DNA from: AC-32 sp963772975
GTDB taxonomy: Bacteria; Actinomycetota; Thermoleophilia; Gaiellales; Gaiellaceae
Length of the DNA: 64,000 nucleotides
Direction: 5' to 3'
Assembly (NCBI GenBank): GCA_963772975.1
Contig: CAVYZH010000002.1
Span: 434,001 to 498,000 of the forward strand
A program made the translations under genes and the position numbers. The notes under the pieces are model-generated. The model saw only the letters and a list, made by a program, of their open reading frames with translations, ran no database searches and had not been told where the DNA came from. Positions 15,516 to 23,543 of the stretch are shown here, in pieces. The number at the start of each line of letters is the position of its first letter. Positions within the stretch are counted from its first letter, which is position 1.

Positions 15516-16339
15516 CCGCTCTCATTCCGGTCGCGATCGAGCCGGCCGTCGCGCAGGAGGCGAACGAACGCCGGCGACAGCTCCTGGAGCGTGAACCTCA
15601 CGCCCTTCTTGTGGCGGAGTTGCTCCTGTGCGTCGTTGATCCTCCGCGGCTCGCCGAAGAACCCTTCATCGATGAGTTCACCGAGCGCCGCCTTTGGGCC
15701 ACGCCTTCGGGCTGCGCGCTTCGCCGGGCTCTTCGGGTCCGATTGCTTTGTCGACTTCGTCTGTCGGGCTGGCTGTCGGCGCCTGCGAGTGCGCGTCTTT
15801 GGACCAGCCTCGGCGCCGTGATCTTGGTCGCCCCCTTTCTCGAGGTAGTCCTCGCCTGCTTGCATGATCCGGTAGACGGTGGTCTGGCCACGCTTGGTCG
15901 TATCGACCATCGTGTGTGCTCCGCCAAGCGCTTGCGTGACCGCCTGGCGGGTAGTGCGTAACCGGAACTTCTCAGTGAGGACCTTGGCGATCTCCGGTGC
16001 CGTTAGTCCATCGATGTCGAAGTCGTTGGCGGCCAACCGAAGGACGGCAAGCCCGCGGTCGAGGACTTTCGTGGCTGCGGAGACCTCGGGATAGGCGGTC
16101 CTGTTGATCCCGTTAATGAGCTGTTGAGCATGGTCGGCAGCTCTTGGCTTGTCGGCCGGCTTCGTCGCTCGTTGGCGACTCTCTTCGCGAGGTGCAGCCG
16201 CCTCTTCGACTCCCAGTATCTGATCAAGGGCGCGGTGGAACGCTGCTTCTTGCATTGCCTCTGGCACGACAGCCGCGATCTCCGCCGCACGCTTGAAAGC
16301 ATCTTTCAGTTCGTCGGGATCACGCGCCTGCTCGGACAT
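15491..16339 (-). CDS. Conserved hypothetical protein with winged-helix-like domains
   Basis: 282 residues. Residues 1-50 are helical (DAFKRAAEIAAVVPEAMQEA). Residues 85-155 look like a winged helix (LRLAANDFDIDGLTAPEIAK, RTTRQAVTQALGG, then MVDTTKRGQTTVYRIMQAGE). A basic linker (TRRRRQPARQTKSTKQS) leads to a C-terminal second winged-helix-like domain (ELIDEGFFGEPRRINDAQEQ, TLQELSPAFVRLLRDGRL). This architecture recurs in accessory regions of many bacteria. I recognise the family but know no function. It may act with the now broken downstream partner. Confidence 0.65.
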   Translation of the reverse strand: MSEQARDPDELKDAFKRAAEIAAVVPEAMQEAAFHRALDQILGVEEAAAPREESRQRATKPADKPRAADHAQQLINGINRTAYPEVSAATKVLDRGLAVLRLAANDFDIDGLTAPEIAKVLTEKFRLRTTRQAVTQALGGAHTMVDTTKRGQTTVYRIMQAGEDYLEKGGDQDHGAEAGPKTRTRRRRQPARQTKSTKQSDPKSPAKRAARRRGPKAALGELIDEGFFGEPRRINDAQEQLRHKKGVRFTLQELSPAFVRLLRDGRLDRDRNESGQYEYRSK

Positions 16340-16454
16340 GACAAAAGGCTATTCCCTCGTTCGGATAGTTCCCACCCGCGAACTGTCACTCCGCCTGGGC
16401 GCCATCTCCAGGCACGCGTGAAGCCCGGGCTCCCGTGTCCTGACCCGCGATTGA

Positions 16455-17177
16455 TCAGGCAGCCGCGACGAGCTTGTCCGCCAGCTCGTCGGGCAGGCCG
16501 ACCGCTCGCATCTCGCGCGCCACGCTGAGCGCGTCGTAGCCGACCCGCTCGATCGTCACCTCGACTTCGCCGCTCGATGCATCGAGCACCGCGAAAGCGC
16601 CGCGCGGGTCGCCGTCCTTGGGCTTGCCGACGGCGCCGCAGTTGACGAACAGGACCCCGCCGTACTCGTGCACCCAGGGCTTGTGGGTGTGACCGAAGAC
16701 GAGGATGTCGCACTCGGAGAGCGCGGCGATCCGCTCGAAGGTGCGGGCCGGCTTGTCCTCGAACAGATACTCGTTGACCTTGCGCGGTGAGCCGTGCACG
16801 AGCCGCACCTGCTTGCCGCTCAGCGCGAAGCGCAAGTCGAAGGGCAGGTCGTGCATGAAGGCCTTGGTCTCGCGCGAAGTGTTCGCGAGCGTCCAGTCGA
16901 CCGAGAGCTGACCGATCGCGCGGTCGTGCGGGTCGATGTAGGCGCAGCCGCAGTCTTCGAGGTCGCGGCCGATCGCGTAGTCGTAGTTGCCGTAGATCGT
17001 CGGGATGGCGCGTTCCTGAATGAGCGCGCAGACCTCGTTCGGATGCGGGCCGTACCCGACGAGGTCGCCGCCGCAGTAGATGGTCTCGATTCCGAGCTCC
17101 TCGATCCGCGTGAGTGCGGTCTCGAGCGCTGGCAGATTCGCGTGGATGTCGGTGATGACGGCGACGCGCTCGCTCAC
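16455..17177 (-). CDS. Metallophosphoesterase of the ars operon
   Basis: 240 residues, calcineurin-like YfcE/MJ0936-type fold. All metal-binding motifs are present: D and H in VITDIHANLPA, D in GGDLVGYGPHPNE, GNYD, HGSPR and GHTHKP. The GTG start overlaps the aquaporin stop by four bases, making the last gene of arsR-aquaporin-phosphoesterase. Phosphoesterases of this kind are recurrent neighbours of AqpS in arsenic loci. The substrate is unknown; a role in clearing an organo-arsenical phosphate or arsenate ester is inference. Confidence 0.85.
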   Translation of the reverse strand: MSERVAVITDIHANLPALETALTRIEELGIETIYCGGDLVGYGPHPNEVCALIQERAIPTIYGNYDYAIGRDLEDCGCAYIDPHDRAIGQLSVDWTLANTSRETKAFMHDLPFDLRFALSGKQVRLVHGSPRKVNEYLFEDKPARTFERIAALSECDILVFGHTHKPWVHEYGGVLFVNCGAVGKPKDGDPRGAFAVLDASSGEVEVTIERVGYDALSVAREMRAVGLPDELADKLVAAA

Positions 17178-17908
17178 GCCGCCTCCCCTTCCGCGCCTTC
17201 CGCGACCGCGACTTCGCCCGGCTGGGTCTGCTCTCCTCGCACCACCTGGTAGACGAGCGCCCCGAGCGAGGCGCCGACGAGCGGCGCGACGATGTAGAGC
17301 CAGAGCGCGTGCAGGTCACCGGAGACGAATGCCGGCCCGATCGAGCGAGCCGGGTTCATCGAGGCGCCGGAGATCGGCCCTCCGAACATCGCGTCGAGTC
17401 CGACCGTGCCACCGATCGCGATTGCGGCGGCCTCGCCGACGGCGCGCGTGTCGGTGGCGACGGCCATGATCACGAACATCAGGAAGAAGGTCAGGACGAG
17501 CTCCCAGACGAATGACTGGCCCTGCGAGCCCGAGGGCAGAGTCGCGCCGACGTGGGCGATGTTCCCGAGCGATGCTCGCAACAGCGCGGCCGCCAGGATC
17601 GCCCCGAGGACCTGCGCCGCCCAGTAGCTGAGGGTGCGCGCCCAGGGGAAGTGGCGCGTGAGCGCGAAGGCGAAGGTGACGGCGGGGTTGAAGTGGGCGC
17701 CGGAGACGTGCCCGACCGCGTAGATCATCGCCATGATCACGAGCCCGAACGTGATCGCAACGCCGACGTGGCCGAGCGCACCGGTCTTGGCGTCGACCAT
17801 GATCGCGCCGGCGCCGGCGAAGACGAGTGCGAAGGTGCCGACCGCTTCGGCGACGAGCGAGCGGCCGAGTTCGGGCAGCTGAAGACGCGCCTGGCGCCGG
17901 CCGTTCAT
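17174..17908 (-). CDS. Aquaporin/aquaglyceroporin (AqpS-like), ars-linked
   Basis: 244 residues, six membrane helices and two half-helices carrying the NPA boxes (HFNPAVTF at about residue 75 and SMNPARSIGP at about 190). In arsenic operons of rhizobia and others, AqpS lets arsenite leave the cell down its gradient after ArsC reduction. The same role is inferred here from the operon with arsR upstream and the divergent arsC. The start overlaps the arsR stop as ATGA. Confidence 0.88.
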   Translation of the reverse strand: MNGRRQARLQLPELGRSLVAEAVGTFALVFAGAGAIMVDAKTGALGHVGVAITFGLVIMAMIYAVGHVSGAHFNPAVTFAFALTRHFPWARTLSYWAAQVLGAILAAALLRASLGNIAHVGATLPSGSQGQSFVWELVLTFFLMFVIMAVATDTRAVGEAAAIAIGGTVGLDAMFGGPISGASMNPARSIGPAFVSGDLHALWLYIVAPLVGASLGALVYQVVRGEQTQPGEVAVAEGAEGEAA

Positions 17909-18236
17909 CCAAGCACCGCGCGCAGCGACTCGATCGTCTCCGGAACGACGCGGAAGTAGGCCCAGCTGCCGCGCTCGTCACGCGTGACCATGCCGGCCTC
18001 GCGCAGCACCTTGAGGTGATGCGAGACGGTGGGCTGCGAGAGCGCGAGTGGCTCGGTCAGGTGACAGACGCAGGCCTCCCCGTCGGGCTGTGCCTGGATC
18101 AGGCTGAGGATGCGCAGGCGGGCTGGGTCGGCGAGCACCTTCAGGGCTTGGGCGAGCTGGTCGGCCTCCTGGGCGCTGATCGCATCCTGCAAGAGCGGCG
18201 GGCAGGTGTTGGGGTAACGATCGTGATCTGTTTCAC
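17905..18236 (-). CDS. arsR: ArsR-family repressor 1 (start uncertain)
   Basis: Winged-helix metalloregulator. The core is intact: LAQALKVLADPARLRILSLI, the arsenic-binding-type CVCHL sequence, LALSQPTVSHHLKVLREAG and a GSWAYFRV wing. An attractive start is GTG at 18236 with GGAG just upstream, but reading from it reaches the core only if one base is gained near 18200-18212. Otherwise a TTG at 18192 would start in frame. Two 16-bp operator-like repeats lie just upstream, between this gene and the divergent arsC. First gene of arsR-aquaporin-phosphoesterase. Confidence 0.85.
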
Positions 18237-18245
18237 GCTCTCCAT

Positions 18246-18300
18246 ATTGACAGCGATCGATGACCTCGTCATCCTTGCGGTGATTGATGGCGGTCGATAT
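18246..18300. promoter_or_regulatory. Pair of direct repeats, candidate ArsR1 operators
   Basis: ATTGACAGCGATCGAT at 18246-18261 and ATTGATGGCGGTCGAT at 18283-18298 match at 13 of 16 positions, with starts 37 bp apart. Each is an imperfect dyad (ATTGA...TCGAT), the usual shape of ArsR sites. They fill the short interval between divergent arsR1 and arsC, so one repressor could control both directions. Confidence 0.55.
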
Positions 18301-18312
18301 GGGAGCTAACTG

Positions 18313-18963
18313 ATGCCCGTCGCGCTCGATGCAGTCATGCGTGGTCACCTCGACCATGCCGCCAAGGCCCTGGTGGATGAGTTCCGCGGCCTCTACTCAC
18401 GCGAGACGATCGTGCGCTTCCTCGAAGACTCGGTCGACGATCTCGCGGCCCAGGCTCGGGTGGCGACCTACATCCCGCTGCTGGCCGAGCGCTTCGCCCG
18501 CGAGCGCCTCGCGGCGCTTGCGCAGTCGGAGGGCAAGCTCGGCAAAACGGTGCCCGAGGTCATGTTCGTCTGCGTGCACAACGCCGGCCGCAGCCAGCTC
18601 GCCGCCGCGCTGATGAAGGAGCGCGCCAAGGGCCGCGTGCATGTGCGCACGGCCGGCTCGGACCCCGCCGATGAGATCAACCCGGCCGTCGGCGAGACGC
18701 TGGCAGAGCTCGGGATCGACCTTGGCGAGGAGTTCCCCAAGCCGCTGACGGACGAGGTCGTTCGCGCTGCCGACGTGCTCGTGACGATGGGCTGTGGCGA
18801 TGCCTGCCCGGTCTACCCCGGCAAGCGCTACCTGGATTGGGAGGTCGACGACCCCGAGGGCAAGAGCCTCGAGGAAGTCCGCCGCATCCGCGACGACATC
18901 GACGCGCGGGTGCAGGACCTGCTCGAGTCGCTGACCGGCGGGCGCGACCCGGCCCCGAGCTAG
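18313..18963 (+). CDS. arsC: Arsenate reductase, mycothiol-type with N-terminal helical bundle
   Basis: 216 residues. Residues 1-75 form a three-helix bundle seen in actinobacterial enzymes (LDHAAKALVDEFRGLYSRET). Residues 80-205 are the low-molecular-weight phosphatase fold with the anion loop CVHNAGRSQ (C-X5-R). Later MGCGDACPVYPGKRYLDW supplies a second Cys pair and the acidic residue. Family knowledge says Corynebacterium-type enzymes form an arseno-mycothiol adduct; the same is inferred. ATG start with GGGAG seven bases upstream. Divergent from arsR1 across the repeat pair and convergent with arsM. Confidence 0.92.
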   Translation: MPVALDAVMRGHLDHAAKALVDEFRGLYSRETIVRFLEDSVDDLAAQARVATYIPLLAERFARERLAALAQSEGKLGKTVPEVMFVCVHNAGRSQLAAALMKERAKGRVHVRTAGSDPADEINPAVGETLAELGIDLGEEFPKPLTDEVVRAADVLVTMGCGDACPVYPGKRYLDWEVDDPEGKSLEEVRRIRDDIDARVQDLLESLTGGRDPAPS

Positions 18964-18976
18964 CGCGAGACCTGGG

Positions 18977-19798
18977 CTAGCAGCAGCCGGCGCTTGCTGC
19001 CGGCCGGATGACCGGCAATCCCTTCGAGGCGGGGTCGGAGCTCTTGGCCGCCTTGACGATCGCGCCGTGGATGCCGTCGCCGACTTCGTGCGTGAATTCA
19101 ACCGAGATGTCCTCGAAGCCTGCGGCCGCGAGTCCGGCCTCGTACTCGCTCCTGGAGAGCGCGCCCGCAATGCAGCCGACGTAGGAGCCACGCTCAGCGC
19201 GTTCATCAACCGAGAGGCGGTCCTCGGCGACGACGTCTGAGACTCCAACCCTGCCGCCAGGCTTGAGCACGCGTGCGATCTCGGCCAGGACGGCTGCCTT
19301 GTCGGTCGAGAGGTTGATCACGCAGTTCGAGATCACGACGTCGACCGAGTCGGCCGGCAGCGGCACCTGCTCGATCAAGCCTTTGAGGAAGATCACGTTG
19401 CCGACGCCTGCCTCGGCAGCGTTCTTGCGCGCGAGCGCGAGCATCTCGTCGGTCATGTCCAGGCCATAGGCCAACCCGGTCGGGCCGACGCGCTTGGCCG
19501 AGAGGATGACGTCGATGCCGCCGCCCGAACCGAGGTCGAGCACGACCTCGCCCTCGTTTAGGTCGGCGACCGCAGTCGGGTTGCCGCAACCGAGCGACGC
19601 GAGTGCTGCGGCGTCGGGCAGCTCACCGCGCTCTTCGAGCGAATAGAGCGACTCGCCGAAGTCAGCGCTTGCGGACTCGTCCTCGCAGCAGGAACCGCTG
19701 CCACAGCCGCAGCTCGAACCTTCAGTCACTGACTGGGCAGCCTCGGCATAGCGCCGGCGCACCTGCTCGCGAAGATCATCGGCGGACGTGGTCGTCAT
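18977..19798 (-). CDS. arsM: Arsenite S-adenosylmethionine methyltransferase
   Basis: 273 residues starting MTTTSADDLREQVRRRYAEA. The SAM motif is VLDLGSGGGIDVILSAKRVG, followed by DMTDEMLALARKNA and VISNCVINLS. Cysteines expected to bind As(III) are present: an N-terminal CGCGSGSCC cluster, NCVINL and YVGCIAGAL, plus a terminal GCC. It methylates arsenite to mono- and dimethyl forms. The start overlaps the arsR2 stop as ATGA, so the pair is one unit controlled by ArsR2. Confidence 0.93.
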   Translation of the reverse strand: MTTTSADDLREQVRRRYAEAAQSVTEGSSCGCGSGSCCEDESASADFGESLYSLEERGELPDAAALASLGCGNPTAVADLNEGEVVLDLGSGGGIDVILSAKRVGPTGLAYGLDMTDEMLALARKNAAEAGVGNVIFLKGLIEQVPLPADSVDVVISNCVINLSTDKAAVLAEIARVLKPGGRVGVSDVVAEDRLSVDERAERGSYVGCIAGALSRSEYEAGLAAAGFEDISVEFTHEVGDGIHGAIVKAAKSSDPASKGLPVIRPAASAGCC

Positions 19799-20157
19799 CG
19801 AAAGGCCTCCTTGAAATCGACGAGAGAGGCGAGGCGCTCGATCGCCTCGCCGGAGAGCGAGTAGTAGGCCCACTTGCTGCGCTGCTCGCGCTCCAGCAGA
19901 CCGGCGTCAGTCAGCTTCTTGAGGTGGTGGCTGACGGTCGACTGCGAAAGCTCGAGTGCCGGGGTGAGCTCGCATTGGCAGACCGATCCTTCGGCCCCGG
20001 CAAGCAGGTTGATGATCTTGATCCGTGCTGGATCGCCCAGCGCCTGGAAGATCGCCGCAGTCGCCTCGGCCTGTTCATCCGAGAGCGCCGGCTTGGCGAG
20101 CGGCGCACAACAGGAGATGAGAGGCAGCGAAGTCGTGGGCTCGGTGACAGTCTTCAT
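19795..20157 (-). CDS. arsR: ArsR-family repressor 2 (arsM operon)
   Basis: 120 residues from the ATG at 20157 (MKTVTEPTTSLPLISCCAPL). It has a Cys pair SCCAPL near the N-terminus and VCQCEL before the recognition helix, giving an As(III)-binding set like that of Corynebacterium-type ArsR. The helix-turn-helix reads LELSQSTVSHHLKKLTDAGL. Three TCGATGT repeats lie immediately upstream of the start. Coupled to arsM by a four-base overlap. Confidence 0.92.
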   Translation of the reverse strand: MKTVTEPTTSLPLISCCAPLAKPALSDEQAEATAAIFQALGDPARIKIINLLAGAEGSVCQCELTPALELSQSTVSHHLKKLTDAGLLEREQRSKWAYYSLSGEAIERLASLVDFKEAFR

Positions 20158-20158
20158 A

Positions 20159-20195
20159 TCGATGTATCTCGATGTATAGACGATCTTCGATGTGA
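20159..20195 (-). promoter_or_regulatory. Candidate ArsR2 operator (three TCGATGT repeats)
   Basis: TCGATGT occurs at 20159-20165, 20169-20175 and 20187-20193 (plus-strand reading), with ATAT/TAT flanks. The first lies two bases from the arsR2 start. The AT-rich block stands out in this GC-rich DNA and fits an operator overlapping the promoter of arsR2-arsM. Confidence 0.5.
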
Positions 20196-20411
20196 AGTCA
20201 AGCGACCGGCCTGGCCCGACGTTCTGGTTAGCCGAGGCCACCGGCTCGGATGAGCGGCTAGGCGGGCCGCACCCCGCGTGCGGCACTCCGCTACGGGCCC
20301 TGTGTTGTACCCGCCGAAGCGTGTCCTACAGTTGCTGTTGAAGGTGCTCGCCCACAAGAACTGCCCCTTCGGGCTGATGGCGTCTTACCAAGGGACAGCC
20401 ACGGGAGCGTG

Positions 20412-20633
20412 ATGCCGATGAACGAGGCACGTGAACAACAACAGCCGTCCGCAAGCCTGATCACCGCAGCCGCTTGGGCCGCAGCCGCGCTGGCTGCGAT
20501 CGCAGTCGTCGGGATGCTCGCCGCCCCCTCGCTGCGCCCGATCTGGATCATCCTGCTCGTGCTCGCGATCGCAGCCGTACCGCAGGCGGCCCTTCACGTA
20601 CGACGGGAGCGCCAGGCACAGCTTCGACGTTGA
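20412..20633 (+). CDS. Small predicted membrane protein
   Basis: About 73 residues. A polar start (MPMNEAREQQQPSASL) is followed by two adjacent hydrophobic helices (ITAAAWAAAALAAIAVVGML and PIWIILLVLAIAAV) and a basic tail (HVRRERQAQLRR), a convincing two-helix membrane topology. GGGAG lies five bases before the ATG. There is no recognisable family. It sits alone between divergent arsR2 and the end of the aquaporin operon. Confidence 0.4.
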   Translation: MPMNEAREQQQPSASLITAAAWAAAALAAIAVVGMLAAPSLRPIWIILLVLAIAAVPQAALHVRRERQAQLRR

Positions 20634-20677
20634 GCCCCGCCGGGGCGGCAACGATCCAGTCTGTGGAATAGGTCTCG

Positions 20678-21427
20678 TTAGCGACGCTCGGAGGCCGCGT
20701 CGCTTTGAGGAACGCCGCCGGTTGCACGAATCGTCTCCGGTTCGTCCACGCGAGCCGGGCCGAACAGCACCCAGATCGCTCCTCCGATCGCGCCTCCGAC
20801 GAGCGGCCCGACCAGGTAAATCCAGACGTCGCTGAAGTCCCAGTTGTAGATCACAGGGTCGAGCGACCTCGCCGGGTTGAACGATCCACCCGAGGCCGGG
20901 CCGATCGCATCCGCCGCCGTGAAGATGAAGAGCCCGATCAGCAGCGGCGCCATGACGCCTTTCCATGGCGCACGGTCGTCCGTCGCGACCGTGCAGATCA
21001 CGATGACGAAGAGGCCGGTCGCGATCAGCTCGAGCACGAGCGCGCCTCCGCTCGAAATGCCGGCTCCGGGAGCCGTGTCGAGCGAGTCGACCGCACGCTC
21101 CGAGTACACCGCCGCCACGGCGAGCACGGCGACGAACCCTCCGACGAGCTGCGCAGCCCAGTAGGGGACGACCTCCTTCGGCGGGAACTTTCGCGCTGCG
21201 GCAAGCCCGAGGGAAACGGCGGGGTTGAAGTGGCCGCCGGAGACGTGTCCGAGCGCCGTGATCGCAAGCGCGAGGCCCAGGCCGAACGCAAACGCGATCC
21301 CGAGGCTGCTGATTGCCCCGCCCCCGATGTCGACCGAAACGGCGATCGCGTTGAAGCCAAGGAAGAAGAAGAGAAACGTGCCGAGTGCCTCCGCTGCGAG
21401 GCGCAGCCGGAGCGATGAAGAGTCCAC
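20678..21427 (-). CDS. Second aquaporin (MIP family) next to ACR3
   Basis: 249 residues from a GTG at 21427 with AAAGGAGG nine bases upstream. Six helices; NPA boxes are HFNPAVSL and SFNPARSLDP. It is the last gene of DUF2180-arsR3-acr3-aquaporin. The reading frame is open upstream without a stop into the last part of acr3, so an ACR3-aquaporin fusion cannot be excluded. The strong ribosome binding site argues for a separate protein. Arsenite passage is inferred from context. Confidence 0.85.
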   Translation of the reverse strand: MDSSSLRLRLAAEALGTFLFFFLGFNAIAVSVDIGGGAISSLGIAFAFGLGLALAITALGHVSGGHFNPAVSLGLAAARKFPPKEVVPYWAAQLVGGFVAVLAVAAVYSERAVDSLDTAPGAGISSGGALVLELIATGLFVIVICTVATDDRAPWKGVMAPLLIGLFIFTAADAIGPASGGSFNPARSLDPVIYNWDFSDVWIYLVGPLVGGAIGGAIWVLFGPARVDEPETIRATGGVPQSDAASERR

Positions 21428-21518
21428 CTCACCCACCTCCTTTGCCGCGACTACCAGCCCAGCGGCGTTCGCGCGAGCATATGCCGATTCGCGTCGGGCG
21501 TGGAGCGGATGGCGCCGC

Positions 21519-22574
21519 TCAGCGGGAGATGGCGGGACGAGGCGCTGGTCGTCGCGCCAGAATCTCCGCGCCCAGAGCGCGACGTAGACGAGCGCGACGA
21601 GCACCGGCACCTCGATCAGCGGCCCGACGACGCCCGCGAGCGCCTCCCCGGAGGTGGCGCCGAAGACGCCGACCGCAACGGCGATCGCGAGCTCGAAGTC
21701 GTTCGAGGCGACGGTGAAGCCCATGCTCGCCGTCTGCGCGATACGGGAGGCCGATCAGCTTGCCGATCACGAAGCCGGCGACCCACATGACGCCGAAGTA
21801 GCAGAGGAGCGGCAGCGCGATCCGGGCGACGTCGACCGGCTCGGCCGTGATCTTCTCGCCCTGGATCGCGAACAGCACCACGATCGTGAACAGCAGCCCG
21901 TAGAGCGTGATCGGGCCGATCCGGGGCAGGAACTTCGTGTCGTACCACTCGCGGCCCTTGCGCTTCAGTCCGATCCGGCGCGTCAGGAACCCGGCCGCGA
22001 GCGGGATGCCGAGGAAGATCAGCACGGTCTTCGCGACCTCCCAGATGCCGACCTCGAATCCCTGCGTGTCGAGGCCGAGCCAGCCGGGCAGCACGGTCAG
22101 GTAGAAGTAGCCGAGCAGCGAGTAGGCGGCGACCTGGAAGAGCGCGTTGAAGACGACCAGCAGCGCGGTGCGGTCGCGGTCGCCCTTCGCGAGGTCGTTC
22201 CAGATCAGCACCATCGCGATGCAGCGGGCGAGCCCGACGATGATCACGCCGGTGCGGTAGGCGGGCTGATCGGCGAGGAAGAGCCAGGCGAGCGTGAACA
22301 TGAACAGCGGGCCGACGATCCACGACAGGAAGAGCGAGACGCCGAAGAAGGTGCGGTCGGAGACGCCGTCGTGCTTCATCCGGCCGAGCTCCTCGTAGCG
22401 CACCTTCGCGAGCACGGGGTACATCATCAGCAGCAGCCCGAGCGCGATCGGCAGCGAGACGGTGCCGACCTGGAGCCGGTCGAGCCCGTCGTTCAGGCGA
22501 CGGGATCAGCCGGCCGAGGCCGAGCCCGCCGCCATCGCGAGACCGATCCAGAGCGGCAGGAAGCGGTCGAGCAT
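21519..22574 (-). pseudogene. acr3: Arsenite efflux permease ACR3, frameshifted
   Basis: The sequence can be followed through three frame changes: MLDRFLPLWIGLAMAAG, GLGRLIPS, then LNDGLDRLQVGTVSLPIALG, MMYPVLAKVRYEELGRM, GPITLYGLLFTIVVLF, CYFGVMWVAGFVIGKLIGLP and finally TASMGFTVASNDFELAIAVA with GATSGEALAGVVGPLIEVPV. This is a full bile-acid-symporter-fold ACR3 with about ten helices, and its key Cys (LPLLCYFGVMW) is kept. Single-base changes lie near 22527, 22496 and 21746. The C-terminal limit is unclear because the frame is open into the aquaporin. Confidence 0.8.
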
Positions 22575-22969
22575 CGACAGCCTCTGCGAGGACGCGCCGT
22601 CTGCCTCCGAGCGGCGCCGTTGGCGGACGGCGAAGCGTTTCAGTCGCAGCCACTGGTGTCCGACCTCGACGGCCTCGTCGAGCATGCAGCCCGACGAGGC
22701 CGTGCAGCTCGGCGAGCCGGTCGCGGCTCGCGCAGTAGCTGGTGCGCAGGCCTTCGATCTCGCCGACGATCAGGCCGGCGTCTTTGAGCACCTTCAGATG
22801 CTGCGAGACGGTCGCCTGCGCGAGGTCGAGCTCGTCGACGAATTGGCCGCAGTAGCAGGCGTCGTGGGCAGCAGCAGCCGCATGATCCGCACGCGCGCCG
22901 GATGGCCGAGCGCCTTCGCGAGTAGCGGCGACCTCCTGCTCGACGCGTCGTCTCCGGCGACAGCGTCAC
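22575..22969 (-). pseudogene. arsR: ArsR-family repressor 3, frameshifted
   Basis: A GTG at 22969 overlaps the DUF2180 stop as GTGA. The core then appears in pieces: LLAKALGHPARVRIMRLLL, then one frame over HDACYCGQFVDELDLAQATV, SQHLKVLKDAGLIVGEIEGL and RTSYCASRDRLAELHGLVG. After another shift it reads CMLDEAVEVGHQWLRLKR. The DACYCGQ Cys pair is typical of As(III) sensors next to ACR3. In the last frame there is no stop before acr3, so the end is undefined. Errors or decay, as for acr3. Confidence 0.7.
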
Positions 22970-23196
22970 GAGGCGCGCGGCGGCGTGTGTGGCGGCCGGC
23001 AGCGGCGATACCGGCCGGGACGCCGCGCAGCGGCTCGGACGCGCGGGATGTCGTGCGTGCAGGCGTAGTGGGTGCCGCCGACCGTGAACTCGTGGGCCTC
23101 GATCAGGTGGTCGAGGCAGAGGCCGACGCCGCAGTGCTGGCAGACGCCGACGGCGGCAACGGTGTCGTTCACTTTTGCGCACTCGAAGCAGTTCAT
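22966..23196 (-). CDS. DUF2180-family zinc-ribbon-like protein
   Basis: 76 residues from the ATG at 23196, chosen because AGGAGG lies about nine bases upstream and MNCFEC is the usual start of the family. Metal-binding residues are CFEC, CQHCGVGLCLDHL and YACTHD. The function of the family is not established, but small DUF2180 proteins often accompany ACR3. First gene of the DUF2180-arsR3-acr3-aquaporin unit. The Arg-rich end may reflect a further frameshift. Confidence 0.75.
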   Translation of the reverse strand: MNCFECAKVNDTVAAVGVCQHCGVGLCLDHLIEAHEFTVGGTHYACTHDIPRVRAAARRPGRYRRCRPPHTPPRAS

Positions 23197-23233
23197 GAGA
23201 TCCGCCTCCTCGAGCCCCATCGGGACTCATCGT

Positions 23234-23253
23234 TGATCGCAGATCTACGATCA
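23234..23253 (-). promoter_or_regulatory. Palindrome upstream of the DUF2180-arsR3 unit
   Basis: TGATCG and CGATCA form 6-bp arms around the centre CAGATCTA at 23234-23253, about 40 bases upstream of the first start codon. The size and dyad symmetry suit an ArsR site, and arsR3 is the second gene of this unit. Confidence 0.4.
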
Positions 23254-23543
23254 CTCGGATGCGGCGGGCGGCATCCGCATAGGCGCGTATCACCTCTGCT
23301 AGGAAATACCTAGACGGCGGTGGCTACGAACCCGTGTCGGCAGCAACGCACTTCTGATGGGAGGCAACGTCCCACGGGTTCGCGCCTTTGGGTGCTTGAA
23401 GAAGGTGGGTCGGATGGCCCGCGCGCACCATCCTTTCTTGAATGGGGGTATGGGCACCAAGATGTCTGTGGAAACGACGGGCTCGTACGCCAGAAACGAC
23501 AGCAAGATGGCAGTGGTTCGGCGCCGAGAGGCGCCCCATCAGT
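23254..23543. other. Intergenic stretch with inverted repeats, no gene seen
   Basis: No convincing coding sequence. It holds the perfect palindrome CTAGGAAATACCTAG (23299-23313). It also has a 10-bp inverted repeat CGAACCCGTG (23327-23336) / CACGGGTTCG (23373-23382) around a 36-base loop. A short hairpin GGCGCC-GAGA-GGCGCC (about 23519-23534), just after the MMPL stop, may end that transcript. Confidence 0.4.
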
